A stretch of DNA of 7,837 bases from Deltaproteobacteria bacterium (GCA_005879435.1 VBKX01000361.1:1-7837), one strand, 5' to 3'; positions 1 to 6,270 are shown, counted from the stretch's first letter. Made by a program: numbers and translations. Notes: generated from the letters alone by a model not told the origin.

Positions 1-1380
1 CACCGGGCCGGCGCCGCCGAAGGCATACATCGGCATGCGCCGCGGATCTTTGCCGCGCTCGCCCAGGTGAGCGCGCGCCGCGTTGGCCATGTTTTCGTTG
101 ACGATCTGGTGAATCCCCCAAGCAACTTGCTCGACGGACATGTTCAGTTTCGCGCCCAAGCGACCAAGCGCCTTGCGCGCGCCGTCGAGATCCAATTGCA
201 TCTTGCCGCCGAGAAAATAATTCGGATCGAGATAACCGAGCACCAAATCAGCGTCCGTGACAGTCGGCTCGGTGCCGCCTTGTCGATAACACACCGGCCC
301 CGGATCGGCGCCCGAGCTATCCGGCCCGACTTTGAGAAGGCCGAGCGAGTCGACCCGCGCGATGCTGCCGCCGCCGGCGCCGAGCTCGATCATGTCGATG
401 ACCGGAATACGCACCGGTAAGCCGCTGCCTTTACGAAAACGGTAAACACGGTCGACTTCAAACTCATGCGTCTTCAGCGGCTGGCCGTCTTCGATGACAC
501 AAAGCTTTGCGGTCGTGCCGCCCATGTCAAACGAAAGCAAATCGCGATGGCCGGAAGCGATACCCGCCTGCGCCGCCGCGAGCGCGCCCGCCGCCGGCCC
601 GGATTCGAGCAGACGCACGGGAAAACGCGTCGCAGTCTCGCGTGTCGCAATGCCGCCGCTCGACAGCATCACGAAAAAACTGCCGACGAATCCGATCTTG
701 TTCAAACGTGCCTGGAGTTGCTCCAGATAATCGGCGACCCGTTCTTGAACGTAAACGTTCGCCAGCGTGGTGCTGGTGCGCTGGAATTCGCGGATCTCGG
801 CGACGACTTCCGAGCTGAGCGAGACGCGAATCTTCGGCGCGACTTCGGCTATCATTTCCGCTGTGCGTTTTTCGTGAGCGGGATTGCGAAAACTATTGAG
901 GTAACACACGCCGATCGCTTTGATGCCCTTGTCCCACAGCTCGGTCACCAGGCGCCGGACGAAATCCTCGTCGAGCGCTTCGAGCACGCTGCCGTCCGCC
1001 GCAACCCGCTCCGGCACATCGAAGCGCAAATGACGCGGCACCAAAGGTTTCGGCAATTCGAGATTTAAATCGTAAAGCTCATAGCGGTGTTCGCGGCCGA
1101 TCTCGACGGCGTCGCGAAATCCCGCCGTTGTAAGCAGCGCCGTCGGCGCGCCCTTGCGCTCGATCAGCGCATTGGTCACCAGCGTCGTGCCGTGTATCAA
1201 CGTGCCGCGCTCGCCCGTTTTCATCACGCCGGTTTCCAGCGCCGGCCGCAGCGCCTCCTCAACCGCCAAACTCGGATCGCCCGGAGTCGTGAGCGTCTTG
1301 CCGATCACGGCGGCGCCATCCTCGCCGATCAAGAGCATGTCGGTAAACGTCCCGCCGATATCGATGCCGACTCGAAACAT
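1..1380 (-). CDS. hyuA: Hydantoinase/oxoprolinase subunit A (HyuA-like), N-terminal 460 residues, runs off left edge
   Basis: Members of this family form the A subunit of ATP-dependent hydantoinases and 5-oxoprolinases, cytoplasmic enzymes that open cyclic amide rings (N-methylhydantoin, 5-oxoproline and relatives), usually with a HyuB partner. Translating the minus strand from ATG 1380-1378 gives 460 codons with no stop. The N-terminal Hydant_A_N domain opens with DIGGTFTD (residues 7-14) and carries HGTT (63-66). The actin-like ATPase domain follows, with MLSSGG (238-243), ESGPAAG (259-265), FDMGGTTAK (284-292), GAGGGSI (about 334-340), a GPDSSGADPGP stretch (352-362) and YAFGGAGP (452-459). 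The family is usually about 650-700 residues, so the C-terminal third lies outside the window. The start is fixed by the conserved MxRVGIDIGGT opening, but no Shine-Dalgarno precedes it: a palindromic repeat begins 8 nt upstream. It is the last visible gene of the minus-strand cluster. The true substrate (hydantoin, oxoproline, acetone/acetophenone-type) cannot be decided, and the gene symbol is a family label. Confidence 0.95.
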   Translation of the reverse strand, partial: MFRVGIDIGGTFTDMLLIGEDGAAVIGKTLTTPGDPSLAVEEALRPALETGVMKTGERGTLIHGTTLVTNALIERKGAPTALLTTAGFRDAVEIGREHRYELYDLNLELPKPLVPRHLRFDVPERVAADGSVLEALDEDFVRRLVTELWDKGIKAIGVCYLNSFRNPAHEKRTAEMIAEVAPKIRVSLSSEVVAEIREFQRTSTTLANVYVQERVADYLEQLQARLNKIGFVGSFFVMLSSGGIATRETATRFPVRLLESGPAAGALAAAQAGIASGHRDLLSFDMGGTTAKLCVIEDGQPLKTHEFEVDRVYRFRKGSGLPVRIPVIDMIELGAGGGSIARVDSLGLLKVGPDSSGADPGPVCYRQGGTEPTVTDADLVLGYLDPNYFLGGKMQLDLDGARKALGRLGAKLNMSVEQVAWGIHQIVNENMANAARAHLGERGKDPRRMPMYAFGGAGPV

Positions 1381-1388
1381 ACAAGTCA

Positions 1389-1478
1389 GTTCAAGGTTCA
1401 AAGTTCCAGGTTCAAGGTTTCTCGCAGCCACTGCACCATCCGAGTCAAGCCTTGAACGTTGAACCTTGAACTTTGAAC
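1389..1478. repeat. Long imperfect palindrome built from GTTCAAG-type heptamers
   Basis: Two 29-nt arms (1389-1417 and 1450-1478) are inverted copies with 4 mismatches, separated by a 32-nt loop. Each arm is itself about four tandem copies of a heptamer close to GTTCAAG/GTTCAAA. The element fills 90 of the 104 nt between the oxidoreductase stop (1485-1487) and the hydantoinase start (1380), beginning 6 nt after the stop. I recognise this heptamer palindrome as a kind of repeat dispersed between genes in many environmental bacterial genomes, from memory only. Transcribed, it would fold into a long hairpin. It lacks a U-tract on the minus strand, so it is not a standard intrinsic terminator. 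Confidence 0.85.
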
Positions 1479-1484
1479 GAATTC

Positions 1485-2504
1485 TTATTGAGCAAACAAA
1501 TCCAGCAATCGTTCGGTTTGGTGCGCCGCGGCAGGACGCAGCAGGGGAATTTTGACGCCGGCGTCGCGGTATTGCTGCACGCGCTTTTTCACCTCGTCCG
1601 GCGTGCCGCTGGCGGTCATGCCTTCGACGTAAGAGTCCGGGATCGCCTTGATCAAGGCTTCCATCCCGCCCGCAGCGTGCGCCTTTTCGAAGAGCGGAAT
1701 GTCTTCCTTGCGAATATACGGTTCCCCGACGCGCATCTTCGGCGCCGCGATGAAGGAAATCTGCACCGGATCGAGCTTGGTGGCGACCTCCCAGCGCACC
1801 GCGTCGAGGGCTTTCTTGTGATCGTCTTCGACCGAGCAGTTGATGATCTGCGCCACTTCGAAATTCGCAATGTCTCTGCCCGCGGCCGCCGCCGCCTCTC
1901 GAATGATCCGCAGAGCATTGACCGTGTATTCAGGCGAGCAAACGGCGTTGAGAACGACGCCGTCGGCGATCTGCCCGGCGAGCTTTAATCCGGCGGTCGC
2001 CGTCGCCGGCAGATAAATCGGAATATGGGTTCGAATCGGTTTCCAGCCCAAACCGACGTTGTCAAAGTTGATAGTCTTGCCGTGATACGAGCATTTGTCG
2101 CCCTTCAGAAGCAGGCGCATGGACTCGACGTAATCTCGAAGCACTTCCGGCGGCGTCGCGCCGATGTCCTGGCCCAGCGCGTGAACGCGCGCGTGGCTTT
2201 TGGTGCACGCGCCCGGCGCGATCGTCATCCGGCCGCCGGTAAGCTCATCGAGAGTCGCCAGCGATTGCGCCATCACCACCGGACCGCGCAGGCGCACGAT
2301 CTGCGTGGTTCCAAGTCTTAGATTCTTAGTGGCCAGCCCGATGGCCGCCAGCGAGGTCACCGAATCGCGCATAAGCTCGATGGTCTCGGAAAAAAATGCC
2401 ATCTCGAAACCGCGCTCTTCCGCGCGCTTCATGACTTCCGCCATTTCTCTGACGTTGGTGAATTTGCCGTACCCTAGCGCGTAACCGACTCGATCCTTCG
2501 CCAT
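1485..2504 (-). CDS. LLM-class (luciferase-like) flavin-dependent oxidoreductase
   Basis: A 339-residue protein of the bacterial luciferase-like family (PF00296), a TIM-barrel fold using FMN or coenzyme F420 as cofactor; relatives include alkanesulfonate monooxygenases and methylene-tetrahydromethanopterin reductases. Visible marks are the N-terminal strand and first helix (VGYALGYGKF, then REMAEVMKRAEERGF, 20-33), the SLAAIGLATKNLRLGTTQ segment (51-68), the LDELTGGRMTIAPGACT signature (85-101), and the IADGVVLN strand (179-186). The length is normal and the reading frame intact. Start ATG 2504 is supported by GAGGGG about 8 nt upstream. It lies 192 nt after the family-5 binding protein and 104 nt before hydantoinase A. 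A perfect TATAAT at 2574-2569 may give it its own promoter. No signal peptide, so cytoplasmic. Whether it binds FMN or F420, and its substrate, cannot be read; pairing with an SsuA-like binding protein is loosely reminiscent of ssu/tau-type sulfonate loci (inference). Confidence 0.93.
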   Translation of the reverse strand: MAKDRVGYALGYGKFTNVREMAEVMKRAEERGFEMAFFSETIELMRDSVTSLAAIGLATKNLRLGTTQIVRLRGPVVMAQSLATLDELTGGRMTIAPGACTKSHARVHALGQDIGATPPEVLRDYVESMRLLLKGDKCSYHGKTINFDNVGLGWKPIRTHIPIYLPATATAGLKLAGQIADGVVLNAVCSPEYTVNALRIIREAAAAAGRDIANFEVAQIINCSVEDDHKKALDAVRWEVATKLDPVQISFIAAPKMRVGEPYIRKEDIPLFEKAHAAGGMEALIKAIPDSYVEGMTASGTPDEVKKRVQQYRDAGVKIPLLRPAAAHQTERLLDLFAQ

Positions 2505-2536
2505 TCAGATACCCCTCTCGAAAAGCTAGCTAATTG

Positions 2537-2556
2537 CCCCAATGATAATATCGGGG
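2537..2556 (-). other. Hairpin in the leader of the oxidoreductase gene
   Basis: CCCC (2537-2540) pairs with GGGG (2553-2556). The inner bases GATA/TATC extend the stem, with an AAT bulge on one side. The hairpin lies between the candidate -10 at 2569-2574 and the start codon at 2504, so it would sit in the 5' untranslated leader. It may stabilise the transcript. No U-run follows on the minus strand, so a terminator reading is weak. Confidence 0.4.
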
Positions 2557-2568
2557 AAAACACCTACG

Positions 2569-2574
2569 ATTATA
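2569..2574 (-). promoter_or_regulatory. Candidate -10 box (TATAAT) for the oxidoreductase gene
   Basis: A perfect TATAAT is read on the minus strand 65 nt upstream of the start codon at 2504. The hexamers 16-18 nt further upstream are not a good match to TTGACA, so the call rests on the -10 box and its position in a non-coding spacer. If real, it gives the oxidoreductase and hydantoinase genes an internal promoter separate from the binding-protein genes. Confidence 0.35.
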
Positions 2575-2625
2575 GTCTGATTCATACTGGAAGGCGATTG
2601 GGGCGTCAACGCGAAGCGGGCGAGA

Positions 2626-2697
2626 GCGAACATGGAAGTGATGGAGTATTGGGAAAACCCGACTGTCCATGACTCCACCACTCCAATGAGTTTTCGC
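2626..2697. repeat. Imperfect palindrome with GGAGTGxTGGAGT arms, directly after a stop codon
   Basis: Arm 2631-2647 is an inverted copy of 2672-2688 (17 nt, 3 mismatches, two of them compatible with G-U pairs in RNA). GCGAA at 2626-2630 and TTCGC at 2693-2697 extend the stem across a small bulge. The inner part has GGG-AAAA-CCC (2651-2660). On the minus strand the element starts at the last base of the stop codon of the family-5 binding protein. I recognise the CTCCA/TGGAGT-rich palindrome as another dispersed intergenic repeat type of environmental genomes (memory, not searched). It could stabilise the upstream mRNA 3' end or reduce read-through. Confidence 0.75.
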
Positions 2698-4214
2698 TAC
2701 CGCACTTTCATATTCCAGCCGTAGATACGCTCGCTCGGCAGCGGCCGGTAATCGATATTCTTCGCCATGCCGAACAGCAACTGATGGCGCCACATGAATT
2801 GCGCTGGCGCCTCTTCGGTTACTAGGCTCATGGCTTGACTGAGAAGTTTTTTGCGCTTCGCCGGATCGAACGCTTGTCGCTCCGCTGATAATAATTCGTC
2901 GAGCTTCGGATTCGAATAACCGATACGCGGCGAGCTGCCGGTCTCGAAGTATTGCGAGAGCGCCGCGCTCGGATCGACCACGCCGCCGCGTCCCATATAA
3001 TAGAAAGGCACTTTGCCCACTTGGACGTTGGCCCAAAGCGTCGCCCATTCAGGGGTTTGCAACTTAGTGCGAATCCCGACCGCCGTCAGCATCGGCACGA
3101 TCGCTTCGCTGATTTGCTTGTCGAGCGTGTAACGGCCAACGGGCGTCGATAGTTCGACATCCACTCCGTTCGGAAAGCCGGCTTGTTTCAACAACTCACG
3201 AGCTTTTTCCGGATTGTAAGTGTATTTAGGCTGCAAATTCGGATCGTAGCCGTACTGGCCCTCGCCGATGGGGCCATCCAAACGCGACGCCTCGCCTCTT
3301 AATAGCGTTTTGATGATCGTATCGCGGTCGATGGCATAGCCAACGGCTTGCCGTAAAAACTTATTGTCCCAGGGCTTGACCTTGGGCATCATTGCCAAAA
3401 ACATGATCTCCGCCGAGTGAAATTTGACGATTTTGTGTCGCGGGCTTTGCTCCACGCGCTCACGCAGATGAGGCGGAACGAATTGTGCGATTTGAATTTC
3501 GTTGTTGAGCAGGGCCGTCACCCGCTGCTCCGGCTCGCGCATGATGCGAAAGACGATCTCATCCGGCGCTTGTGGGTATTGTTTCCACATGGGATGACTT
3601 TTGTCTTTGCCGATGACCAACCGCTGACCGGGAATTAATTCTCTGAATTTGTATGGCCCCGCACCGATGGGATACTGCCGATCGGCAACATCAGCGCCGT
3701 ATTTGTCATAGATCGCTTTGCTGGTCACGATAACGCGGTCAAAAAGATAATCGAGCAGCGGCGCCGTCGGCTCTTTGGTTGTGATTCGCACCGTGTATTT
3801 GTCGACCGCCGCTTCGCTCGCGACCGGTGAAATATTTTGCCGCTGCTTGGTAAAAGGATCGTCACGGGTGCGCTTGAGCGAATGAACGACATCTTCCGCT
3901 GTGACCGGCGATCCGTCATGAAATCGATTGTTCTTGCGTAGATGAAAGAGCCAGGTCTTCGGATCCTTCACTTCCCAGCTTTCCACCAACAGCCCCACAT
4001 GCTGGCCCTTGTCGAAATCATAGGTGCCGAGGCAACCGAGCACCTGACACCAAACGCTGTACATGAGGGCGACGCTGTCACCGTATGGATTGAAAGTCTC
4101 CATCGTCTCCGTCACGCCGATGGAGATGCGGCTTTCGGCGGCAACAAGCGGTCGAGTGGCGCTTGCGGCGATAAAAGCAATCAAGAAAAACATCACGATA
4201 AATTTCTGCTTCAT
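2697..4214 (-). CDS. ABC transporter substrate-binding protein, family 5 (oligopeptide/dipeptide/nickel type)
   Basis: A 505-residue exported solute-binding protein of SBP_bac_5 (PF00496), the periplasmic receptor class for peptide, nickel or other organic-solute ABC importers. Residues 1-26 form a Sec signal peptide: basic start MKQK, hydrophobic core, and a VAA site before ESRIS for signal peptidase I. No lipobox cysteine is evident, so the protein is probably soluble in the periplasm. The family signature spans about residues 88-115 (WLFHLRKNNRFHDGSPVTAEDVVHSL split across it), followed by the lobe-II stretch with NPEKARELLKQAGFPNG and the usual C-terminal YGWN ending. Length is typical. 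Start ATG 4214 has GAGGGAGA about 6-8 nt upstream. It begins 25 nt after the stop of the NMT1-like gene, so the two are co-transcribed. No permease or ATPase gene follows, so it is an orphan receptor here; the ligand is unknown. Confidence 0.95.
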   Translation of the reverse strand: MKQKFIVMFFLIAFIAASATRPLVAAESRISIGVTETMETFNPYGDSVALMYSVWCQVLGCLGTYDFDKGQHVGLLVESWEVKDPKTWLFHLRKNNRFHDGSPVTAEDVVHSLKRTRDDPFTKQRQNISPVASEAAVDKYTVRITTKEPTAPLLDYLFDRVIVTSKAIYDKYGADVADRQYPIGAGPYKFRELIPGQRLVIGKDKSHPMWKQYPQAPDEIVFRIMREPEQRVTALLNNEIQIAQFVPPHLRERVEQSPRHKIVKFHSAEIMFLAMMPKVKPWDNKFLRQAVGYAIDRDTIIKTLLRGEASRLDGPIGEGQYGYDPNLQPKYTYNPEKARELLKQAGFPNGVDVELSTPVGRYTLDKQISEAIVPMLTAVGIRTKLQTPEWATLWANVQVGKVPFYYMGRGGVVDPSAALSQYFETGSSPRIGYSNPKLDELLSAERQAFDPAKRKKLLSQAMSLVTEEAPAQFMWRHQLLFGMAKNIDYRPLPSERIYGWNMKVR

Positions 4215-4239
4215 GAATGTCTCCCTCTTGAAAGTATCT

Positions 4240-5160
4240 TCACTTCCACAGCTGCTTGTAGAATCCCTGGCTGTCCAACTCCTTGACGAACCTATCGTCG
4301 TAGAAGGCTTCGGGCTTTGCTTCTTTGGCCTTCGGGTTTCTAACTGCCGCCTGATTTAAAACCTCCTGAATACCCTCGCGCGTGTTATAGGGAATCTTGT
4401 CGACGTAATCCACCGCGTACTGGTAAACTGTATCCAAAGTTTTGGCGTCCGTGGCGCGGGTATATCTCGCAATCGCGCGCCGGCTGAGTTCCTTGTCCGT
4501 AAACAGACGGTACACTGCCTCCGAGTAGGCCTTGAGAAATCGCCGGCCGGCTTTGCCCATATTCAGTATTACGCGAGCGTCCGCTTCTTCAGCTTTGAGA
4601 TTCGCCGGGCTCGAGAACGGCGCCGCCACGATGGCCTTCGTTTTCAACATCGTCGCCGCGGCAAAAATATCACCGGTTTGAATAAGCGTCACATCCTTTC
4701 CAGGTTCGAGCCCTTGCTTGCGCAAAACATATCGCATCGTGAAATCCGTCGAGGAACCGAAACGGGTTACCCCAACTGACTTCCCACGCAAATCATCGAG
4801 AGTTTTGATTTCCGGTAAAGCCATGATGTAAAAGGCCGGAACTTTGACCATCGATCCGAACATGACGATGTCCGCCCCACCCAAACTTGCGTCGACGGCG
4901 GCGCTCCCCGCAGCCCCTGCGATGGGCAGATCACCGCCCAACATCGCCTGCACCATCAGCGAACCCGAAGCGATCAGCACCAGATGAGAATCGAATTCGT
5001 ATTTCTCAAAAATCTTTCCCTCTTGGCCGACCCAGAGACCGGCGAAAACTCCACTCGCGCTCGAGTAGCCAAGCGGCAACCGATCTTTCGCCGTCGTCCA
5101 TCCCGGCAAAGCTGGGATCAGAATCAAGGTCAGCCAAAGTGCTTGAGTTCGTTTTTTCAT
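4240..5160 (-). CDS. ABC transporter substrate-binding protein, NMT1/THI5-SsuA-like
   Basis: A 306-residue exported solute-binding protein of the NMT1/THI5-like periplasmic class (relatives bind sulfonates, nitrate, pyrimidines and aromatic acids). ATG 5160 is chosen because AAGGAG (5175-5170) lies 9 nt upstream and the signal peptide starts MKKRTQALWL, with a hydrophobic core to about residue 20. An upstream GTG at 5205 would only add a polar 15-residue leader. Family features: GYSSASGVFAGLWVGQEG (31-48), the SGSLMVQAMLGGDLPIAG hinge region (65-82), LDDLRGKSVGVTRFGSSTDF (121-140), and GLEPGKDVTLIQTG (150-163). Oddity: family members normally have 20-25 residues between the N-MG-K segment (about 200-204) and RRFLKAY (206-212), including the second-lobe segment before that helix; here they are joined directly without a frame change, and the total is short of the usual 330 or so. 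This looks like an internal in-frame deletion (recalled family pattern, not aligned). First gene of the minus-strand cluster. Confidence 0.93.
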   Translation of the reverse strand: MKKRTQALWLTLILIPALPGWTTAKDRLPLGYSSASGVFAGLWVGQEGKIFEKYEFDSHLVLIASGSLMVQAMLGGDLPIAGAAGSAAVDASLGGADIVMFGSMVKVPAFYIMALPEIKTLDDLRGKSVGVTRFGSSTDFTMRYVLRKQGLEPGKDVTLIQTGDIFAAATMLKTKAIVAAPFSSPANLKAEEADARVILNMGKAGRRFLKAYSEAVYRLFTDKELSRRAIARYTRATDAKTLDTVYQYAVDYVDKIPYNTREGIQEVLNQAAVRNPKAKEAKPEAFYDDRFVKELDSQGFYKQLWK

Positions 5161-5169
5161 CTGATTGAT

Positions 5170-5175
5170 CTCCTT
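5170..5175 (-). promoter_or_regulatory. Ribosome-binding site deciding the NMT1-like start
   Basis: AAGGAG on the minus strand, 9 nt before ATG 5160. It favours this ATG over the in-frame GTG at 5205, which has no comparable site. Confidence 0.8.
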
Positions 5176-5260
5176 GTCTCTCGACTCATGCCAACCTACC
5201 CTCACGTAGCTAGCCGCAAATCACAGTTTGTGTCAACTTACTGTATTGCCCTGGCGTGGA

Positions 5261-5275
5261 GTGATAATAAGTCAC
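5261..5275. promoter_or_regulatory. Candidate operator overlapping a -10-like box upstream of the cluster
   Basis: GTGA-TAATAAG-TCAC is a 4-nt inverted repeat with 7-nt spacing. Its centre contains TATTAT (minus strand 5269-5264), which matches a -10 box at 5 of 6 positions, about 104 nt upstream of ATG 5160. A palindrome on a -10 box is where a repressor would bind. No regulator gene is in the window, and such a short repeat could be chance. Confidence 0.25.
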
Positions 5276-5704
5276 GACTGGATAAGCGCAAACGCTTTTG
5301 AAACTTCGCAGAAGTACCATTACGAGCGGTAAATGGTGTGACAACTTGAATGCATCCTTAAATAGTACCGATTTCGCGAATCAAGCGATGGCCTGAGGGA
5401 CCGGAGAGGTTGAGACCATCGGTTCAGCAAGGGCAGCCGTACGAACAAGAAAGCCGGCAGATGGCGGGAGCGAAACACTTGGCGCTGGAATCCAGTTTTC
5501 GCCGCGTGGACGGGAATGGTGTATTACTTTGAAAAATAGACGTATCGGCTTTGTCTTGGCGGGCCGCCAACCGCAATGCCTACAATGCTCTATTTCCGGC
5601 ATTCGACACCTTATGGTCGTCACCGAACTGGACCTACTTCGCAGATAAAGCATTGCTTGAGACTAGTTAAACTGAAGCATCAGCGTTCATTGGCGTGGAG
5701 GGTG

Positions 5705-5935
5705 TCAGGCTGCGTGATCCGATTCGCCGCTTTGCTCGTCAATCCATCCTTTGCATAGCTTGACCGCGTGTTCTTCCGCTTTTCTTTTCGTCGCAAAACT
5801 TAATTCGTCGCTTTCTAATCTTTTCATCTCTGTCACTTTATCTTCGGAATCAAAAATCAAGCCTCTGCAATACCATTTTTTCCCAGGCCCACGAAATCCG
5901 ATGCCATAAATGGGATGATCCTTGTATTGGTGCAT
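5705..5935 (-). CDS. Small hypothetical protein, 76 residues
   Basis: I do not recognise a named family. The ATG at 5935 is preferred: AAAGGCGG lies 4 nt upstream, while the longer frame would need a TTG at 5992 without a good ribosome site. The protein is soluble-looking, with no signal peptide or membrane span. It has an aromatic and glycine-rich N-terminal half (HPIYGIGFRGPGKKWYCRG, residues 7-25, then FDSED), consistent with a beta-hairpin unit. A charged helical C-terminal half (SFATKRKAEEHAVKLCKGWIDE, positions 46-67) follows, with one cysteine in the KLCKGWID stretch. I have an impression of similar small conserved proteins ending in a 'hAxxLCKxWID' helix in environmental genomes, which I cannot verify. 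Base use is more AT-rich than in the left-hand cluster, so it may have a different history. It is isolated: more than 500 nt from the downstream binding-protein gene and about 200 nt from the microprotein upstream. Confidence 0.65.
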   Translation of the reverse strand: MHQYKDHPIYGIGFRGPGKKWYCRGLIFDSEDKVTEMKRLESDELSFATKRKAEEHAVKLCKGWIDEQSGESDHAA

Positions 5936-6138
5936 AAAACCGCCTTTCGCTAATTGCCTGATGGTGACCCATGGCCCACTCCAAGTCGACAATACTGCAT
6001 CGCAGCGCTTCTATAACGCCCGGATAGAGTAGAATGCCAGCTCGCAGACATTATTGTTAGCTTGCGTCCTACCGACGACCGCAAACCTGGCGGAGTCTAC
6101 CTGTTTACGCAATGTCGGCGGCACGGACGAACAATTTT

Positions 6139-6228
6139 TTACTTCCGTCTGTAGGCACTCCATTTTGCCAGCTTGAAAATAACAAACAGGATCAGAATCA
6201 TTACAAAAACGGGCGCTATGGCTGCCAT
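6139..6228 (-). CDS. Single-span membrane microprotein, 29 residues
   Basis: A 30-codon frame too short for usual gene finders. ATG 6228-6226 is preceded by CGGAGG (6240-6235) at a 6-nt spacing, the best ribosome site in this part of the window. The peptide begins MAAIAPVFVM, continues with an uninterrupted hydrophobic run (about residues 3-18, rich in V, I, L, F) and ends in a basic tail (KLAKWSAYRRK, 19-29) before TAA. By the positive-inside rule the C-terminus should be cytoplasmic. A sigma70-like promoter with 18-nt spacing lies just upstream. Function is unknown; small proteins of this shape often sit as accessory subunits of membrane complexes or as regulators, but no partner gene is adjacent. 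I recognise no family (it is unlike KdpF). Confidence 0.6.
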   Translation of the reverse strand: MAAIAPVFVMILILFVIFKLAKWSAYRRK

Positions 6229-6234
6229 GCGAGA

Positions 6235-6240
6235 CCTCCG
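6235..6240 (-). promoter_or_regulatory. Ribosome-binding site of the microprotein
   Basis: CGGAGG on the minus strand, 6 nt before ATG 6228. It is the main evidence that the 29-residue frame is translated. Confidence 0.65.
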
Positions 6241-6249
6241 TATTGATTT

Positions 6250-6262
6250 TGCCATCTTGGCA
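6250..6262. promoter_or_regulatory. Perfect short palindrome TGCCA-TCT-TGGCA downstream of a promoter
   Basis: A 13-nt element with perfect 5-nt arms. It lies where transcription from the candidate promoter at 6271-6300 would begin (about 6264) and before the microprotein ribosome site. The position suits a repressor operator or a small 5' hairpin. Confidence 0.35.
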
Positions 6263-6270
6263 TCACTAAA

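Larger units (their letters stand above)
5161..5704. other. Gene-poor spacer upstream of the binding-protein cluster
   Basis: No convincing gene is seen. On the minus strand near the cluster are a perfect TTGACA (5236-5231) with only a poor -10 (CTAGCT) 17 nt on, and a TATTAT (5269-5264) inside a small palindrome. A short hairpin, AAGCG-CAAA-CGCTT, sits at 5284-5297. From about 5381 to 5650 the DNA is more GC-rich and open on both strands (minus 5653-5381 with an ATG; plus 5397-5648, 83 codons with no start), with low-complexity protein readings that match no family I know. Confidence 0.6.

Noticed and set aside
466..1068. Plus-strand frame of 200 codons
   Set aside because: Antisense shadow of the hydantoinase gene, whose minus-strand frame is uninterrupted and carries all family motifs.
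1389..1478. Standard intrinsic terminator or CRISPR-like repeat
   Set aside because: No U-tract follows on the coding strand, the arms are inverted rather than direct, and there are no regularly spaced unique spacers.
2530..3048. Minus-strand frame of 172 codons
   Set aside because: Overlaps the family-5 binding protein in another frame and the palindromic spacer. No family character.
5161..5205. Extended start (GTG 5205) for the NMT1-like protein
   Set aside because: It would place a polar segment before a normal signal peptide, and the strong AAGGAG supports ATG 5160.
5231..5236. TTGACA as a complete sigma70 promoter for the cluster
   Set aside because: The -35 is perfect but no acceptable -10 occurs 16-18 nt downstream (CTAGCT at best). 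Noted only as a possibility in the spacer entry.
5381..5653. Minus-strand frame of 90 codons with ATG
   Set aside because: Composition (Ser, Pro, Ala, Arg runs), no ribosome site and no recognisable family. The opposite strand is equally open, so openness reflects base composition.
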